A DNA stretch of 64,000 bases from Halomonas meridiana. GTDB taxonomy: Bacteria > Pseudomonadota > Gammaproteobacteria > Pseudomonadales > Halomonadaceae. Under the pieces are notes generated by a model. That model was not told the origin of the DNA. It ran no database searches and saw only the letters and a program-made list of their open reading frames with translations. Within the stretch, counting starts at the first letter, position 1, and each line of letters opens with the position of its first letter. Position numbers and translations under genes: made by a program. Positions 39,336 through 49,072 of the stretch are shown here, in pieces. The stretch is from contig NZ_CP024621.1 in NCBI RefSeq assembly GCF_009846525.1, positions 62,001 to 126,000 of the forward strand, given 5' to 3'.

Positions 39336-40625
39336 TTACGCATACAGGTCGACTCGCCCATCCAGCGTCACGGGCGTGCTTTCCGACGTAGGCGCTCCGA
39401 TGTCGCCCTCTACGCTGCTGCCATCACCCGAGGCACCGCCACCGCTTTGTTGGGCGAAAGCTTGCTCGTTGGAGGCATTTTGCTCACCTACAGAGGTCTC
39501 TCCTAGCGAAATTCCCTGTTCTGCCAGCGCTTCGCGAAGCTGTGGAATCGCTTGCTCTACGACTTGGCGCACCTGCGCATGAGCCGACAGGAAATGCGCT
39601 TGAGCGCCATGTTCGGTCATCTTCAGTGAAATGGAGAGCGGTCCTAGCTCGGCTGGGTGCAGCTTCATTTGAATGTGTTGCTCACCGCCTCGTTGGGCAA
39701 ATTGCACGAGCTGCTGGCCAAGCTGTGATGGCCACGCAGGATGCGACACTGGCGTCCCAATGGATGAGGGCAGGGACGTGCTCGATGACGCGGCGATAGG
39801 TGTCGAAGCTGGGGTGGCACCGTTGCCGGTGCCCGGTAAGTTCAAGGCTAGCTCGCCTGCACTGCTAAACCGCGCAGTTCCCTCGCTTGCACCACTGCTG
39901 ACCGCCAGAGCGCTCGCGATGGCCTCGCTACTGATCCCTGGGTAAGGCGGGGGTGTTGGCAGCGTCGGTGCCGTTAACGTGCCAGGGGTGGCTGGCTTGC
40001 CCTCCGTGGGGGAATGGGCGGGCGTGTGACTGAGTAGCGCGGCAATTTGCTGATTGAGTGTGTCAACACGCTGGCGAGACCCCGCCGTGTCCGTGTTGGC
40101 AGTGAGCTGTTGATAGGCGGTCACCAGGGCGGCAGCGTCCTGGTGGCTGATCGCTAACTGCTCTGCAATGTCGGCAATCGACAAGGTGTCTGTCGTGGAT
40201 GCGCTCGATTGAGCTGGCGAATCACTAAACGCTGCGACCAACGAGAGACGGCTGGCGATTTCATCCAGCGCTGACAGAGAAGCATCGGTCGTGCCGTTGA
40301 GCACGCTTGGCAGCGTCGCCAGCTGCTCTGCAGAGGGTTGCTCTGTGTTTTGCAGCTGCGCAAATAGCGCTGCCAAACCTTCTTGATCAAGCTCAATGCC
40401 CAGTGAGTCTAGCAGTGCCGCGAACTCTTTTAGATCGGTCGTTGCCTGCGAAGTAGGTGCCGAGCTGGCAGAAAGCGCTTGGGGCAATCGCGGTTGTCCT
40501 TCGTTGGCCTGCAGCATGGCTTGACGAAAAAGGCCGTTCGAGACGCTTTGAGCCCCCGTCGTCTGCGACGTCGACGCGCCACTTCCCTGACTAGGATTCG
40601 CAGAAAGTAACAGTTGAATATTCAT
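39336..40625 (-). CDS. fliK: Flagellar hook-length control protein FliK
   Basis: 429 residues. The N-terminal two-thirds are low-complexity, rich in S, T, A, Q and P. The C-terminal Flg_hook domain (about 300-385) has GGEQHIQMKLHPAELGPLSI and QVVEQAIPQLREALAEQGI, both diagnostic. FliK acts as the secreted ruler that sets hook length and switches export specificity through FlhB. It follows fliJ by 22 bases. A second, more divergent FliK-like gene is at 50027-51244. Confidence 0.94.
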   Translation of the reverse strand: MNIQLLLSANPSQGSGASTSQTTGAQSVSNGLFRQAMLQANEGQPRLPQALSASSAPTSQATTDLKEFAALLDSLGIELDQEGLAALFAQLQNTEQPSAEQLATLPSVLNGTTDASLSALDEIASRLSLVAAFSDSPAQSSASTTDTLSIADIAEQLAISHQDAAALVTAYQQLTANTDTAGSRQRVDTLNQQIAALLSHTPAHSPTEGKPATPGTLTAPTLPTPPPYPGISSEAIASALAVSSGASEGTARFSSAGELALNLPGTGNGATPASTPIAASSSTSLPSSIGTPVSHPAWPSQLGQQLVQFAQRGGEQHIQMKLHPAELGPLSISLKMTEHGAQAHFLSAHAQVRQVVEQAIPQLREALAEQGISLGETSVGEQNASNEQAFAQQSGGGASGDGSSVEGDIGAPTSESTPVTLDGRVDLYA

Positions 40626-40647
40626 GAATAGGCTTCCTGACGCGACG

Positions 40648-41100
40648 CTAAAGGGGTTTATCAGACTGCTGACGAGCCAGACGGTTAGTCACCATGTCAT
40701 CGCTCACTTTTTGCTCGTGGCGTGCTTGGCGGCGGTGCTCCTCTAATAACCGACGCGAGGCCAGTGTATCGTAAGAGGAGAGTTTGCGCTGCTCCTGCTG
40801 CCAGTGCTGTTGGCTTTGTTGCACGCGTTTTTGCTGCGCCGCCAACGCTTGCCGGGCACGGCTCAGGGCGGCGTCCAGCGACGCCAAGAACTGTTGATAG
40901 TTGTACATGGTAGCGGGGTCGATACCGTCACGCATGGCCTGCTGTAAACGCTCGGCATACTCGACGCGATAGCGGTTGAGCGAGTGTAACTGTGCTTCGG
41001 TTTGCTGCTGCGTTTGACGCTCTTGCGCCAGCAGTTTGCCGGCTTGATCGCGCGCATCGCGCGCGAGATCTGTCAGCATATCGAGCTGTTGATGACTCAT
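40648..41100 (-). CDS. fliJ: Flagellar export chaperone FliJ
   Basis: 150 residues, almost entirely helical and charged, with a long antiparallel coiled coil (about 5-135) rich in Q, R, L and A. FliJ couples the FliI ATPase ring to the FlhA export gate. It abuts fliI directly (the stop of fliI ends one base before), the usual fliI-fliJ order. Low sequence conservation is normal; order and coiled coil support the call. Confidence 0.92.
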   Translation of the reverse strand: MSHQQLDMLTDLARDARDQAGKLLAQERQTQQQTEAQLHSLNRYRVEYAERLQQAMRDGIDPATMYNYQQFLASLDAALSRARQALAAQQKRVQQSQQHWQQEQRKLSSYDTLASRRLLEEHRRQARHEQKVSDDMVTNRLARQQSDKPL

Positions 41101-42489
41101 TTAGCCTCCCACTACCGTGTGCAGGGCTTGGCGTGACTCTTCAAGCGTCGCACACTCCTCGATATTTTGTTGAAGGAATCGCTCCAAGTCAGGAAAGCGA
41201 TTGACGGCTTCGTCTAGCCGAGGGTCATGTCCTGGGCTATAGGCACCTACGCTAATCAGATCGCGATTGCGCTGATAGCGTGAAAAAATCTGTTTGAACG
41301 TGCGCGCCTCTTGCTGCTGCGCTGGCGTCACGATGGCGGTCATCGCACGGCTGATAGAGGCTTCTATATCGATGGCAGGGTAGTGACCAGCCTCGGCTAG
41401 CGTGCGAGACAGCACGATATGGCCATCCAAGATCGCCCTGGCCGAGTCGGCGATGGGATCCTGCTGGTCATCCCCCTCGGTGAGCACGGTATAGAACGCC
41501 GTAATCGAACCGCCACCTCGCTCTGCATTGCCGGCTCTCTCTACCAAACCAGGCAATTTGGCGAAGACGGACGGCGGATAGCCTTTCGTGGCGGGTGGTT
41601 CGCCAATGGCGAGGGCGATCTCCCGCTGTGCCATCGCATAGCGTGTCAGGGAGTCCATGATCAGCAGCACGTTGCGACCGGCATCGCGAAACCCTTCGGC
41701 GATGCGCGTTGCATAGGCAGCCCCTTGTAAGCGCTGTAGCGGCGACGTGTCAGCAGGGGCAGCGACAACCACTGCTCGTCTACGCCCCTCTGGCCCCAAA
41801 ATATTGTCAATAAAGTCCTGTACTTCGCGACCACGCTCGCCAATCAAGCCCACCACGATCACATCGGCTTGGGTATAGCGCGCCATCATGCCCAGCAGAA
41901 CCGATTTACCCACGCCGGAACCTGCGAATAGCCCCATGCGCTGGCCACGACCCACGCTTAGCAGTGCATTGATGGCGCGAATGCCAACATCGATTTGTGA
42001 TTCGATGGGCGCACGTGACAGCGGATTGAGCGGCCGAGATTGGAGCGTCGTGCGGGGAGCTTCCTCCACGCCTTCACGATCATCGAGCGGATTGCCATTA
42101 CCATCCAAGACTCGCCCGAGTAGCTCGTCACCGATCGGGAAGCGGCGCGCACTGTGACCATTGCCATCGACCAGGGGAGTGACGCGTGCGCCCGGCATCA
42201 AGCCGGAAATTTCTTCGAGGGGCATCAGGTAGAGCTTATCGCCCGAGAAGCCGACGACTTCGGCTTCGGCATGCTTATCGCTGTCGTTCAAGCGGCCATC
42301 TGCGCCCGGAAGTTCGATCTGGCAGGCGCTGCCAACGGCGACGCGTAAACCGACCACTTCGATCACCATGCCCGTTGCACGCACCACACGACCGCTAGAG
42401 CGGTAATACGGCAGCCGACCAACGCGCTGAGTCGTGCGCTGAAGGGCTTTTTGCCATCGCTGTTGATGGGGGCAACGGAGGTGGTTCAT
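41101..42489 (-). CDS. fliI: Flagellum-specific ATPase FliI
   Basis: 462 residues, like E. coli FliI (457). The Walker A motif is [16 protein letters not shown], with Walker B near [20 protein letters not shown] and the conserved [18 protein letters not shown]. It powers unfolding and entry of export substrates. ATG 42489 (MNHLRCPHQ) is used; the frame extends 33 codons upstream into fliH without homology. The start lies 4 bases after the fliH stop, so translation is likely coupled. Confidence 0.96.
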   Translation of the reverse strand: MNHLRCPHQQRWQKALQRTTQRVGRLPYYRSSGRVVRATGMVIEVVGLRVAVGSACQIELPGADGRLNDSDKHAEAEVVGFSGDKLYLMPLEEISGLMPGARVTPLVDGNGHSARRFPIGDELLGRVLDGNGNPLDDREGVEEAPRTTLQSRPLNPLSRAPIESQIDVGIRAINALLSVGRGQRMGLFAGSGVGKSVLLGMMARYTQADVIVVGLIGERGREVQDFIDNILGPEGRRRAVVVAAPADTSPLQRLQGAAYATRIAEGFRDAGRNVLLIMDSLTRYAMAQREIALAIGEPPATKGYPPSVFAKLPGLVERAGNAERGGGSITAFYTVLTEGDDQQDPIADSARAILDGHIVLSRTLAEAGHYPAIDIEASISRAMTAIVTPAQQQEARTFKQIFSRYQRNRDLISVGAYSPGHDPRLDEAVNRFPDLERFLQQNIEECATLEESRQALHTVVGG

Positions 42490-42493
42490 CGCA

Positions 42494-43252
42494 TTACCCC
42501 GAGGATGCCGCGCTATGGCGTTTACGGAGCTGAGCCTGAACGCTGTGCCAACGGCTCTCGAACGTGGCATCCAGTTCGCCCTGGGCACTGGTCAGGCGGC
42601 AACCCCCCCGAGTCAGTTGGTCGTCTGGTTGCAGCGTCCAGCCGGCGGCTTCCAGTTCGCTGCCTAAGTGCTCGGTGACCAGCTCGTGATCGGTGGGGTT
42701 GAGCCACAGTCGCTGTTTACCCACCAGTGGAGGCTCCGTGTGCAGCAGTTCCCGCACGATGGCGAGGATATGCTCGGGGTGCGCGTCTAGTGCGTCGCCT
42801 GCTAGCTGCTTACCGGTGGTCAACGCCAGCTCTGCCAGATCGTGGGCGATGGTTTCGTCGAGACGCTCGAGGGCCTCCGAAAACTGTTTGGCCAAAGCCG
42901 CTAGCGGGGTCACGCTCTTGCGAATCTGTTCATTGAGTTCTTGCGCGGCGTGCTCACGCCCTTCGCTTAGTCCTTGGGCATAGCCCTCGTCGTGGCCACG
43001 CGTCAACCCTGCCTGATACCCCTCCTCTTCGGCAGCTTGGCGAAGACGTTCGTAAATCTCTTGGCGCTCTTGCTCTTCACGGGCACGCGCCTCTTCTGCG
43101 GCGCGCCGGGCGGCCTCGACTTTACGCTGGTGCTCGCTTGGCACGGCGGCGCGGCTGTCAGGCTGTGCACGGCTGGGCGCTGCCAGCTCGTCCATCTGCC
43201 AGCGCCGCCACTCGCCGTGGCGATCAAACTCTGGCGTATGCGTATTAGACAT
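42494..43252 (-). CDS. fliH: Flagellar assembly protein FliH
   Basis: 252 residues. The N-terminus has the tryptophan-bearing region ([11 protein letters not shown], about 11-21) that binds the FlhA/C-ring side. A long charged coiled coil (about 40-100, [18 protein letters not shown]) with GxxxG-like repeats ([18 protein letters not shown]) follows. The C-terminal FliI-binding domain is about 130-245. It holds FliI as a stator stalk. It overlaps fliG by eight bases. Confidence 0.94.
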   Translation of the reverse strand: MSNTHTPEFDRHGEWRRWQMDELAAPSRAQPDSRAAVPSEHQRKVEAARRAAEEARAREEQERQEIYERLRQAAEEEGYQAGLTRGHDEGYAQGLSEGREHAAQELNEQIRKSVTPLAALAKQFSEALERLDETIAHDLAELALTTGKQLAGDALDAHPEHILAIVRELLHTEPPLVGKQRLWLNPTDHELVTEHLGSELEAAGWTLQPDDQLTRGGCRLTSAQGELDATFESRWHSVQAQLRKRHSAASSG

Positions 43253-44249
43253 ACTCGTCGTCTCCGCCCGCTAGGACGATCTCTCCGGAATCGGCCAGAC
43301 GGCGGACGATCTGCAGGATCGCTTTCTGCTCGGTTTCTACCTGAGAGACGCGAATGGGGCCACGGGCTTCCATGTCTTCGCGTACCAAATCGGCGGCGCG
43401 CTGGGACATGTTGCGCAGGAACTTGTCCACCAACGCGTCCTGGGCACCCTTGAGGGCCACCACCAAGGAGTTGGTTTCGACTTCCTGTAGGACCATCTGA
43501 ATGGCGCGGTTGTCCAGGTCCAGCAGGTTCTCGAAGAGGAACATCTCGTCGATGATCTTCTGGGCAAGGTCTTCGCTGTGCGAGCGAACGGTTTCGATGG
43601 CCACCTCTTCCTGAGAAGAGTTCATCAGGTTGAGGATCTCTGCGGCCGTTCTTACGCCGCCCATCTTGCTGCGCTTGAGGTTTTGACCGTCGAGCATGCT
43701 GGTGAGTACCTCGGTGAGCTCTTGGAGAGCCGCTGGCTGTACGCCACTGAACGTCGCAATCCGTAGGACGACATCGTTACGCAGCTTCTCTTCGAACAGC
43801 TCGAGAATATCGGCCGCCTGATGGCGGTCCAGGTGTACCAGAATGGTGGCAATGATCTGCGGGTGCTCGTCGCGGATGAGTTCGGAGACCATGGACGCTT
43901 CCATCAGGTTCAGGGCATCGATACCTGAATTTTCGCCCGTGGTTTCGAGAATGTCTTCGATGAGGCTGGTAGCCCGCTCACTGCCGAGCGCTTTGGTCAG
44001 CACCGAGCGAATGTGCTCGCTCGAGTTGAGGTTCAGCGCCACGAACTCTTCGGTTTCACGGTGGAACGCTTCCAGCACGGCTTTCATGTCTTCATGCGAA
44101 ACTTGGTGAAGCCGTGCCATTTCGGTACTGATCTCTTGCACTTCGCTGGCGCTGAGGAACTTGAAGACCTCGGCGGCGCTGTCTTCATCCAGTGCCAGCA
44201 GGAGAATGGCACTTTTACGTGCGCCGCTCATTTCAGCAATGCTAGTCAT
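43245..44249 (-). CDS. fliG: Flagellar motor switch protein FliG
   Basis: 334 residues, the typical length. The N-terminal FliF-binding part has SGARKSAILLLALDEDSAAEV, the middle has the EHPQ motif (DEHPQIIATILVHLD), and the C-terminal torque domain shows the charged residues of LRNMSQRAADLVREDMEARG that meet MotA. It overlaps fliF and fliH by eight bases each. Confidence 0.97.
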   Translation of the reverse strand: MTSIAEMSGARKSAILLLALDEDSAAEVFKFLSASEVQEISTEMARLHQVSHEDMKAVLEAFHRETEEFVALNLNSSEHIRSVLTKALGSERATSLIEDILETTGENSGIDALNLMEASMVSELIRDEHPQIIATILVHLDRHQAADILELFEEKLRNDVVLRIATFSGVQPAALQELTEVLTSMLDGQNLKRSKMGGVRTAAEILNLMNSSQEEVAIETVRSHSEDLAQKIIDEMFLFENLLDLDNRAIQMVLQEVETNSLVVALKGAQDALVDKFLRNMSQRAADLVREDMEARGPIRVSQVETEQKAILQIVRRLADSGEIVLAGGDDEYV

Positions 44250-46008
44250 TGGCGTTCATCCAGCTGCGAATGATCATAGCGACCATGCGAGGATCTTCCT
44301 GGGCCATCTCCCGCAGGTCGTTAAGATTGTGTTCGTAGAGCGACGTTTTACGACGACGCTTGGGCTTGTTGCTGTAGGTGTCTTCCTCGTCGCCCTCGCC
44401 TTCGCTGCCTTCTTGCTCGTCCTCTTCACCGCCTACGCTGGTGTTCAGCGTGCCGCCAGGCATGGCAGCCGCCATGACCGGGGGTTGCGTATAGCGTTTG
44501 ATCAGCGGACGCAAAATCAGCCAATAGAGCAGTAGGGCAGCGATAGCAACAAGAAGGTAGCGACCCAAGGTCGCTGCCATGGCGATGTTGTCGGGGTGTT
44601 GCCACCAAACAGGCTCGACGCGAGTGTCATCGTCGCCAGCAAAGGGCGTATTCACCACTTCTACCTGATCGCCTCGCAGCTCAGAGAACCCCATGGCCTG
44701 CTGAACCAAGCGCTCGATTTGTGCGATCTCTTCGGCGCTGAGGGCCACTTGCTCTACTTCGCCCTCTTCGTTCGTGACGTTACGGAAGTTGACCACGACC
44801 GCTGCAGAGAGTCTTTGCACTTGGCCCAGACGATGCTGAATGTGCTCGATGCTACGATCAACTTCGTAATTCACGACGTCTTCTTGGCGCAGATTGCGTA
44901 ACGCGCCCGGTTCGGCCTCGCCGTCTCCTTCGCCATCGCCCTCTTCGGCATCGGGCTGATTGATCGGGGAGGGCGCCACACCCGGCGGGGTGTTGCTGAG
45001 GGCGCCGGGAATGCCGGTGGCAAGAGGGTCTTCGCCATCATAAGAGAGGCTCAATTGACGGCTGCGCACGGCTGATTCGTTGGGTGCCTGGTTGGGGCTA
45101 TAGCGCTCGGAGGTCTGCTCACGACGTGAAAAATCGATCTGCGCGGCTACTTGGGCGCGCACGTTATCACTGCCCATGATGGGCGACAGGATGTTTTCGA
45201 TACGCTGCTGGTAAGAGCGCTCGACTTCCGTGATGTACGCCAACTGAGTGCCGTCGAGGTCACCCCCCTGGGCGCTGTTGGCCGTGAGGAGACGCCCGTT
45301 TTGATCGACGACGGTGACGTCTTCGATAGCAAGCTCTGGCACGCTGCTGGAGACCATATGAACGATGGCGCTCACTTGTCCCTCGCCCAGCACTCGACCC
45401 GGCAGCAGGGTCAGCACCACCGACGCTTTAGCAGGCTCGCGGTCGCGGATGAACACCGACGGCTTCGCCATGGATAGGTGAACCCGCACGCCTTCGACGG
45501 GGCCAAGCGACTCGATGGAGCGAGCAAGCTCGCCTTCCAGGCCGCGTTGGAAGTTGACCTGCTCAGCAAACTGACTGATCCCGAACGCCTGGGTTTCCAT
45601 GAGTTCAAGGCCAAGATTGCCCCCTTGCGGGAGACCCTGCTCAGCCAGTTGAAGGCGCAGCGTGTGCACTTGGTCGCTCGGGACTAGCAGTGCTTGGCCG
45701 CCCTGGCTGAACTGGTAAGGAACGCCGCGGGTATCTAGCTCAGTGATGATTCGGCCGCCGTCGGCTTCGCTGAGATTGCTGTAGAGCACCCGGTAGTCGG
45801 GACTGCTGGCCCACATGAAAAGGGCCGCCACCACCGCGATGGACGCGGCAGCCGCCACCAGTACCACCACAAGCGGATTGCCGCGCAGCTGTTTCATAGT
45901 GCGCTCAAAAGCCGATGGGTTGCTGGGTTCGTTCTCTGCGGCTCCGCTACGCGGAGGGCTTTGTGTCGTGCTGTTTTGACGGCCTGCCGTCGCACCCGTT
46001 TCGCTCAT
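44242..46008 (-). CDS. fliF: Flagellar MS-ring protein FliF
   Basis: 588 residues. First span about 42-62; the periplasmic ring-building motifs follow (VLYSNLSEADGGRIITELD, QVNFQRGLEGELARSIESL, ASVVLTLLPG). The second span is at about 475-497, and the C-terminal cytoplasmic tail (KTSLYEHNLNDLREMAQEDP) binds FliG. Acidic runs rich in E, G and D lie around 325-345 and 525-550. ATG 46008 has GGAGG with good spacing. It heads the fliFGHIJK run and is divergent from fliE across 256 bases. Confidence 0.96.
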   Translation of the reverse strand: MSETGATAGRQNSTTQSPPRSGAAENEPSNPSAFERTMKQLRGNPLVVVLVAAAASIAVVAALFMWASSPDYRVLYSNLSEADGGRIITELDTRGVPYQFSQGGQALLVPSDQVHTLRLQLAEQGLPQGGNLGLELMETQAFGISQFAEQVNFQRGLEGELARSIESLGPVEGVRVHLSMAKPSVFIRDREPAKASVVLTLLPGRVLGEGQVSAIVHMVSSSVPELAIEDVTVVDQNGRLLTANSAQGGDLDGTQLAYITEVERSYQQRIENILSPIMGSDNVRAQVAAQIDFSRREQTSERYSPNQAPNESAVRSRQLSLSYDGEDPLATGIPGALSNTPPGVAPSPINQPDAEEGDGEGDGEAEPGALRNLRQEDVVNYEVDRSIEHIQHRLGQVQRLSAAVVVNFRNVTNEEGEVEQVALSAEEIAQIERLVQQAMGFSELRGDQVEVVNTPFAGDDDTRVEPVWWQHPDNIAMAATLGRYLLVAIAALLLYWLILRPLIKRYTQPPVMAAAMPGGTLNTSVGGEEDEQEGSEGEGDEEDTYSNKPKRRRKTSLYEHNLNDLREMAQEDPRMVAMIIRSWMNAND

Positions 46009-46164
46009 GCGTCCCTCCACAAGGGAAGGCAAAACGGGGGTCGACCAAGGCGCATCACCAAAGAAGGCATAGGCTATATCCGTCAATCGCGGTTATCCGC
46101 TGAAAGAATGAAGCGGAATTGTGATGGACGCCATTATCCGGGGGTGCGTCGACCATAAATGAAC

Positions 46165-46181
46165 GAAAAGCTTGGCTTTTC
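46165..46181. promoter_or_regulatory. Perfect inverted repeat between fliF and fliE
   Basis: GAAAAGC-TTG-GCTTTTC, a 7-bp inverted repeat with a 3-base centre, in the 256-base divergent region. It could be an operator; no known consensus is claimed. Confidence 0.3.
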
Positions 46182-46264
46182 ACACGCATTTGTTCGTATG
46201 AGGCTTTTCGTACCGATGGTAGGCTTGCGGCATTAAATGAACACCCGCACATTGAGGCAAGCGT

Positions 46265-46591
46265 ATGAGTTCACCTTCCATACAGTCTGCGCTGCAGCAG
46301 ATGCAGGGGCTCGCCGCCCAAGCGGCCCAGCCTATCAAGGGCGAGCAACTGACGACGGCGGTCGGGCAGTCTGGCTTTGGCAGCGAGCTACAGGCCTCTA
46401 TCCAGCGCATCAATCGTTTGCAGCAGTCGGCGAATGCAAAAGCCATGGCCTTTCAGGCTGGCGAGCCGAACATCGAGCTCAACGATGTCATGGTCGACAT
46501 GCAAAAAGCGAGCGTGGCCTTCCAAATGGGGATGCAGGTGCGCAACCGCTTAGTAACCGCCTACCGCGATGTCATGAACATGCAGGTGTAA
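46265..46591 (+). CDS. fliE: Flagellar hook-basal body protein FliE
   Basis: 108 residues, close to E. coli FliE (104). The C-terminal motif ELNDVMVDMQKASVAFQMGM followed by QVRNRLVTAYRDVMNMQV is diagnostic. FliE joins the MS ring to the proximal rod. GAGG lies 7 bases before the ATG. It is alone on its strand, divergent from fliF and convergent with flaG, the classical fliE/fliF arrangement. Confidence 0.96.
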   Translation: MSSPSIQSALQQMQGLAAQAAQPIKGEQLTTAVGQSGFGSELQASIQRINRLQQSANAKAMAFQAGEPNIELNDVMVDMQKASVAFQMGMQVRNRLVTAYRDVMNMQV

Positions 46592-46720
46592 TGCGACTGG
46601 CTTAGGTCGACGGGACATGAGGTCGGCATGGGCATAGGGCAGTTGATGGTCTGTCATCTCTTGGTGGTAGCGCTCATCCTTGGGCGCTCGGTCTGGATGA
46701 GAGGGTCGGATGCCTTGTTG

Positions 46721-47071
46721 TTACGCCTGTAGCGAGATGAGCTTGCCTTGTAACTCCTCCAGACGCTCAGCCATCTGCAGTAGCTCCTCGGCGGGTATCT
46801 GACGTATGACATCGCCCGTTTCACGATCGATGACCCGGGTGATGATGCGTGAAGAGTGTTCGCTGATATCGAACTCTAGCCCTCGCGGTCGCATGACGTC
46901 ATTGATGCGCTGGAGGGGCTCGATCAGGGCGTCTTTCGTGGTCTGTTCGGCGTCCGAAGGTGCCTCCGTGATGGCCGCGATCTTGGCGGAGTGAGTGTCG
47001 ATGCGTGAGCGTTCCTGGGGTAGAGCAGCGACGAGCGGGGGTGTGGTTGAGTCGATGATGAGTGGGCCCAT
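46721..47071 (-). CDS. flaG: FlaG family flagellar protein
   Basis: A 116-residue protein with a disordered first half and the FlaG domain in the second (about 55-116): the motif RVIDRETGDVIRQIPAEELL is diagnostic. FlaG influences filament length in Pseudomonas and Vibrio; its mechanism is unsettled. ATG 47071 (MGPLIID) with AGAGG upstream is preferred over a TTG two codons earlier. It usually sits between fliC and fliD, but neither is here. A FliA promoter at 47173-47199 supports late expression. Confidence 0.9.
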   Translation of the reverse strand: MGPLIIDSTTPPLVAALPQERSRIDTHSAKIAAITEAPSDAEQTTKDALIEPLQRINDVMRPRGLEFDISEHSSRIITRVIDRETGDVIRQIPAEELLQMAERLEELQGKLISLQA

Positions 47072-47172
47072 GTACAACGTTCCTCTTTAAGCTAAGCCTG
47101 TCATGGCTGGGTAACGTAACCGAGTAAAGGCGCGAGGCCGTTTACCGTTCGGTGATGAGCCTCTTCAGAAGT

Positions 47173-47199
47173 CTATCGGCGTATTTGCCGCCAACTTTA
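47173..47199 (-). promoter_or_regulatory. FliA (sigma-28) promoter of flaG
   Basis: On the minus strand: TAAAGTTG, 11 bases, GCCGATAG, about 100 bases before flaG. Its -35 end overlaps an inverted repeat at 47198-47213. Confidence 0.8.
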
Positions 47200-47213
47200 T
47201 AGTTTTTACTATA
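47198..47213. promoter_or_regulatory. Inverted repeat at the flaG promoter
   Basis: TATAGT-TTTT-ACTATA, a perfect 6-bp inverted repeat in the region shared by divergent flaG and the PilZ/HD-GYP gene, touching the -35 of the flaG FliA promoter. Possible operator; binding factor unknown. Confidence 0.35.
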
Positions 47214-47334
47214 GACGAAAAGAAAGTGTTATTAGCCCTATGGCGGGCATACGGCTCCATAAAAGCTTCTGTTATGCTCTGCTGCTTTGTGATGAGTGTT
47301 AACGCATAACGCGTTCGGGGAAAGCGAGGCACGC

Positions 47335-49026
47335 ATGGAAGTCCAGCAAGATGAGTACGAGAGCGTCACGAGTCCGTCGGCCATTAGCTCTCTGTTAAAT
47401 ACCATGATCGAGAGCGGCGGCGTTTCTCTGTGCTTGGCAACTCCTGATGCGCGGCCCGAGCCTATCGTGTTGATGGAGCAGCACGAGGGCGACACGCTCG
47501 TCATGGATCTGTCGTCCGTTGATTATCTGCTCAGTCGTTTGCAGCAGGGGGAGCAGTTCTTCCTACGTGGTCAGTCCCAGGGGAAAGTGGTCAGAACGCC
47601 GCTTCTCTCGTTGACCGAAACCCGCCGTTCTGGCGGTCGTTTTTTATGCTGTAGTGATTATCCGGCCTCGGTTGACGTGTTGCAGCGTCGTGAATCTTAC
47701 CGTGCCGAACTGCGCATGGGTATGGTGGTTGCGGCAACCGTGTTTGGGGAGGGGGGCGACAACGCGTTGGGAGAGCTGCGCGACCTATCTCAAGACGGCT
47801 GTCAGCTCGAATTGCCGCTGACGGCCAGCGGTGTCCTGGCCGAGACCGATGCGCCGCTGAAGCTCGCTTTTACCTTTCCAAACGGCACTTATTTTGAAGT
47901 TCACGCGGTCGCCCGTCACCAAAAGACCGATCCTGAGCGCCACTTGCTTCGCGTTGGCTTCCGTTTTGCCGGCTGCACGTCTGAGCAAGAGCGGCAGATT
48001 TGGTACTTCGTCTGCGAGATCGAACGCGAGGCATCGCGCTATAAGAAGGACGTTCAGGAAGAGCGTCAGCCGTCGCCACTCTTCGAGCAGCCCGGTCGGC
48101 GGACGCCGGATACCGAGCATGTAGGACGACGCGATATTCGCCGCTACGCGACGCCGATGGCGCGCCGCTTGGTCAAAGTGGCGGCGTATTTGGATGCTCA
48201 GCTGCTGCTGTTACAGCAGGGGAGTGACATCGATTCGCGCCAGCTGTCGCGCAACGCAGATCGTTTGTTGATGCTTCACGAAGAGGATCGTGAGGGCTTG
48301 CTTTTTGCCTCTCGCTGCCTCTCTTTGGAGCCACTGCTGGTGCGCCACGGGATTGCCGTCGCGGTGCATTTGCTGGATTTGGTGGGCGATAACATGCCCC
48401 GAGAAGTGCGCAAAGCGATTGTGGCGAGCGGGCTGGTGCACGACCTGGGCAAGGCGCTGGTCCCTCAGGTGGTGTTCAAGGCGCCCCACTTCGAGGCGAA
48501 CCACCGCCGCGCGTTAAGCGAGCACGTATCACTGCTATTGGCGCGTTTGCATACCTGTCAGTGGCTGTCTGCCACCGTGGCGCAGGCGGTGATTGGCGGA
48601 ATCAATGAGCGTCTCGACGGCAGCGGTTATCCAGAAGGGTTGACGGGAGACGATATCAACGAGCTGGCGAAAGCGAGTGCGATCGTCGACGTGGTCGAAG
48701 CCATGCGGCGTGATCGGGCCGATCGTCCTGCGCGCACGGCTCAGCAGATCTATCGTCATCTTCTCGCGCATCCTCACCAGTTCGACCCGCGCTGGATCAA
48801 GCGTTACATCGAGCATTTCAAAACGTTGCCGGTGGGCTCGCTGGCGCTCTTCTCGAGCGAGCAGTTGGCCTGGATTCTACGCCTCGATGAGAGTGGCGCG
48901 CCGTCGGAGGTGGTGCTGACGCAGCAGTCAGAGCCGCCCATGCGTGACACTCTGGGAGCGGTTGTTCGCGGTGATGTCTTGGAGCGTTTGGGTAAACCCA
49001 TTCGAGAAGTGGCGGTCTCAACGTAA
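47335..49026 (+). CDS. YcgR-like PilZ protein fused to a divergent HD-GYP domain
   Basis: 563 residues. Residues about 10-115 resemble the YcgR N-terminal (PilZN) domain. A PilZ domain (about 117-225) has the c-di-GMP signature: RRESYR at 118-123 and DLSQDG at 150-155. After a linker, residues about 270-530 form an HD-GYP-type domain: H369-D370 with K373 (VHDLGK), H397, and DGSGYPEGL (428-436). The usual HHE before DGSGYP is here I423-N424-E425, so two expected metal-site histidines are missing. It may bind c-di-GMP and either cleave it poorly or only sense it, perhaps braking flagella as YcgR does. ATG 47335 has GAGG 6 bases upstream. Confidence 0.82.
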   Translation: MEVQQDEYESVTSPSAISSLLNTMIESGGVSLCLATPDARPEPIVLMEQHEGDTLVMDLSSVDYLLSRLQQGEQFFLRGQSQGKVVRTPLLSLTETRRSGGRFLCCSDYPASVDVLQRRESYRAELRMGMVVAATVFGEGGDNALGELRDLSQDGCQLELPLTASGVLAETDAPLKLAFTFPNGTYFEVHAVARHQKTDPERHLLRVGFRFAGCTSEQERQIWYFVCEIEREASRYKKDVQEERQPSPLFEQPGRRTPDTEHVGRRDIRRYATPMARRLVKVAAYLDAQLLLLQQGSDIDSRQLSRNADRLLMLHEEDREGLLFASRCLSLEPLLVRHGIAVAVHLLDLVGDNMPREVRKAIVASGLVHDLGKALVPQVVFKAPHFEANHRRALSEHVSLLLARLHTCQWLSATVAQAVIGGINERLDGSGYPEGLTGDDINELAKASAIVDVVEAMRRDRADRPARTAQQIYRHLLAHPHQFDPRWIKRYIEHFKTLPVGSLALFSSEQLAWILRLDESGAPSEVVLTQQSEPPMRDTLGAVVRGDVLERLGKPIREVAVST

Positions 49027-49072
49027 AGCACCAGGGCAGTGCAACCGGCCAAAATTAAAACGTAATTAGGCT

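Noticed and set aside
46165..46190. GG-N10-GC pattern before fliE that could suggest a sigma-54 promoter
   Set aside because: Only the invariant dinucleotides match; the flanking -24 and -12 bases do not, and an FlhDC-type system does not need sigma-54.
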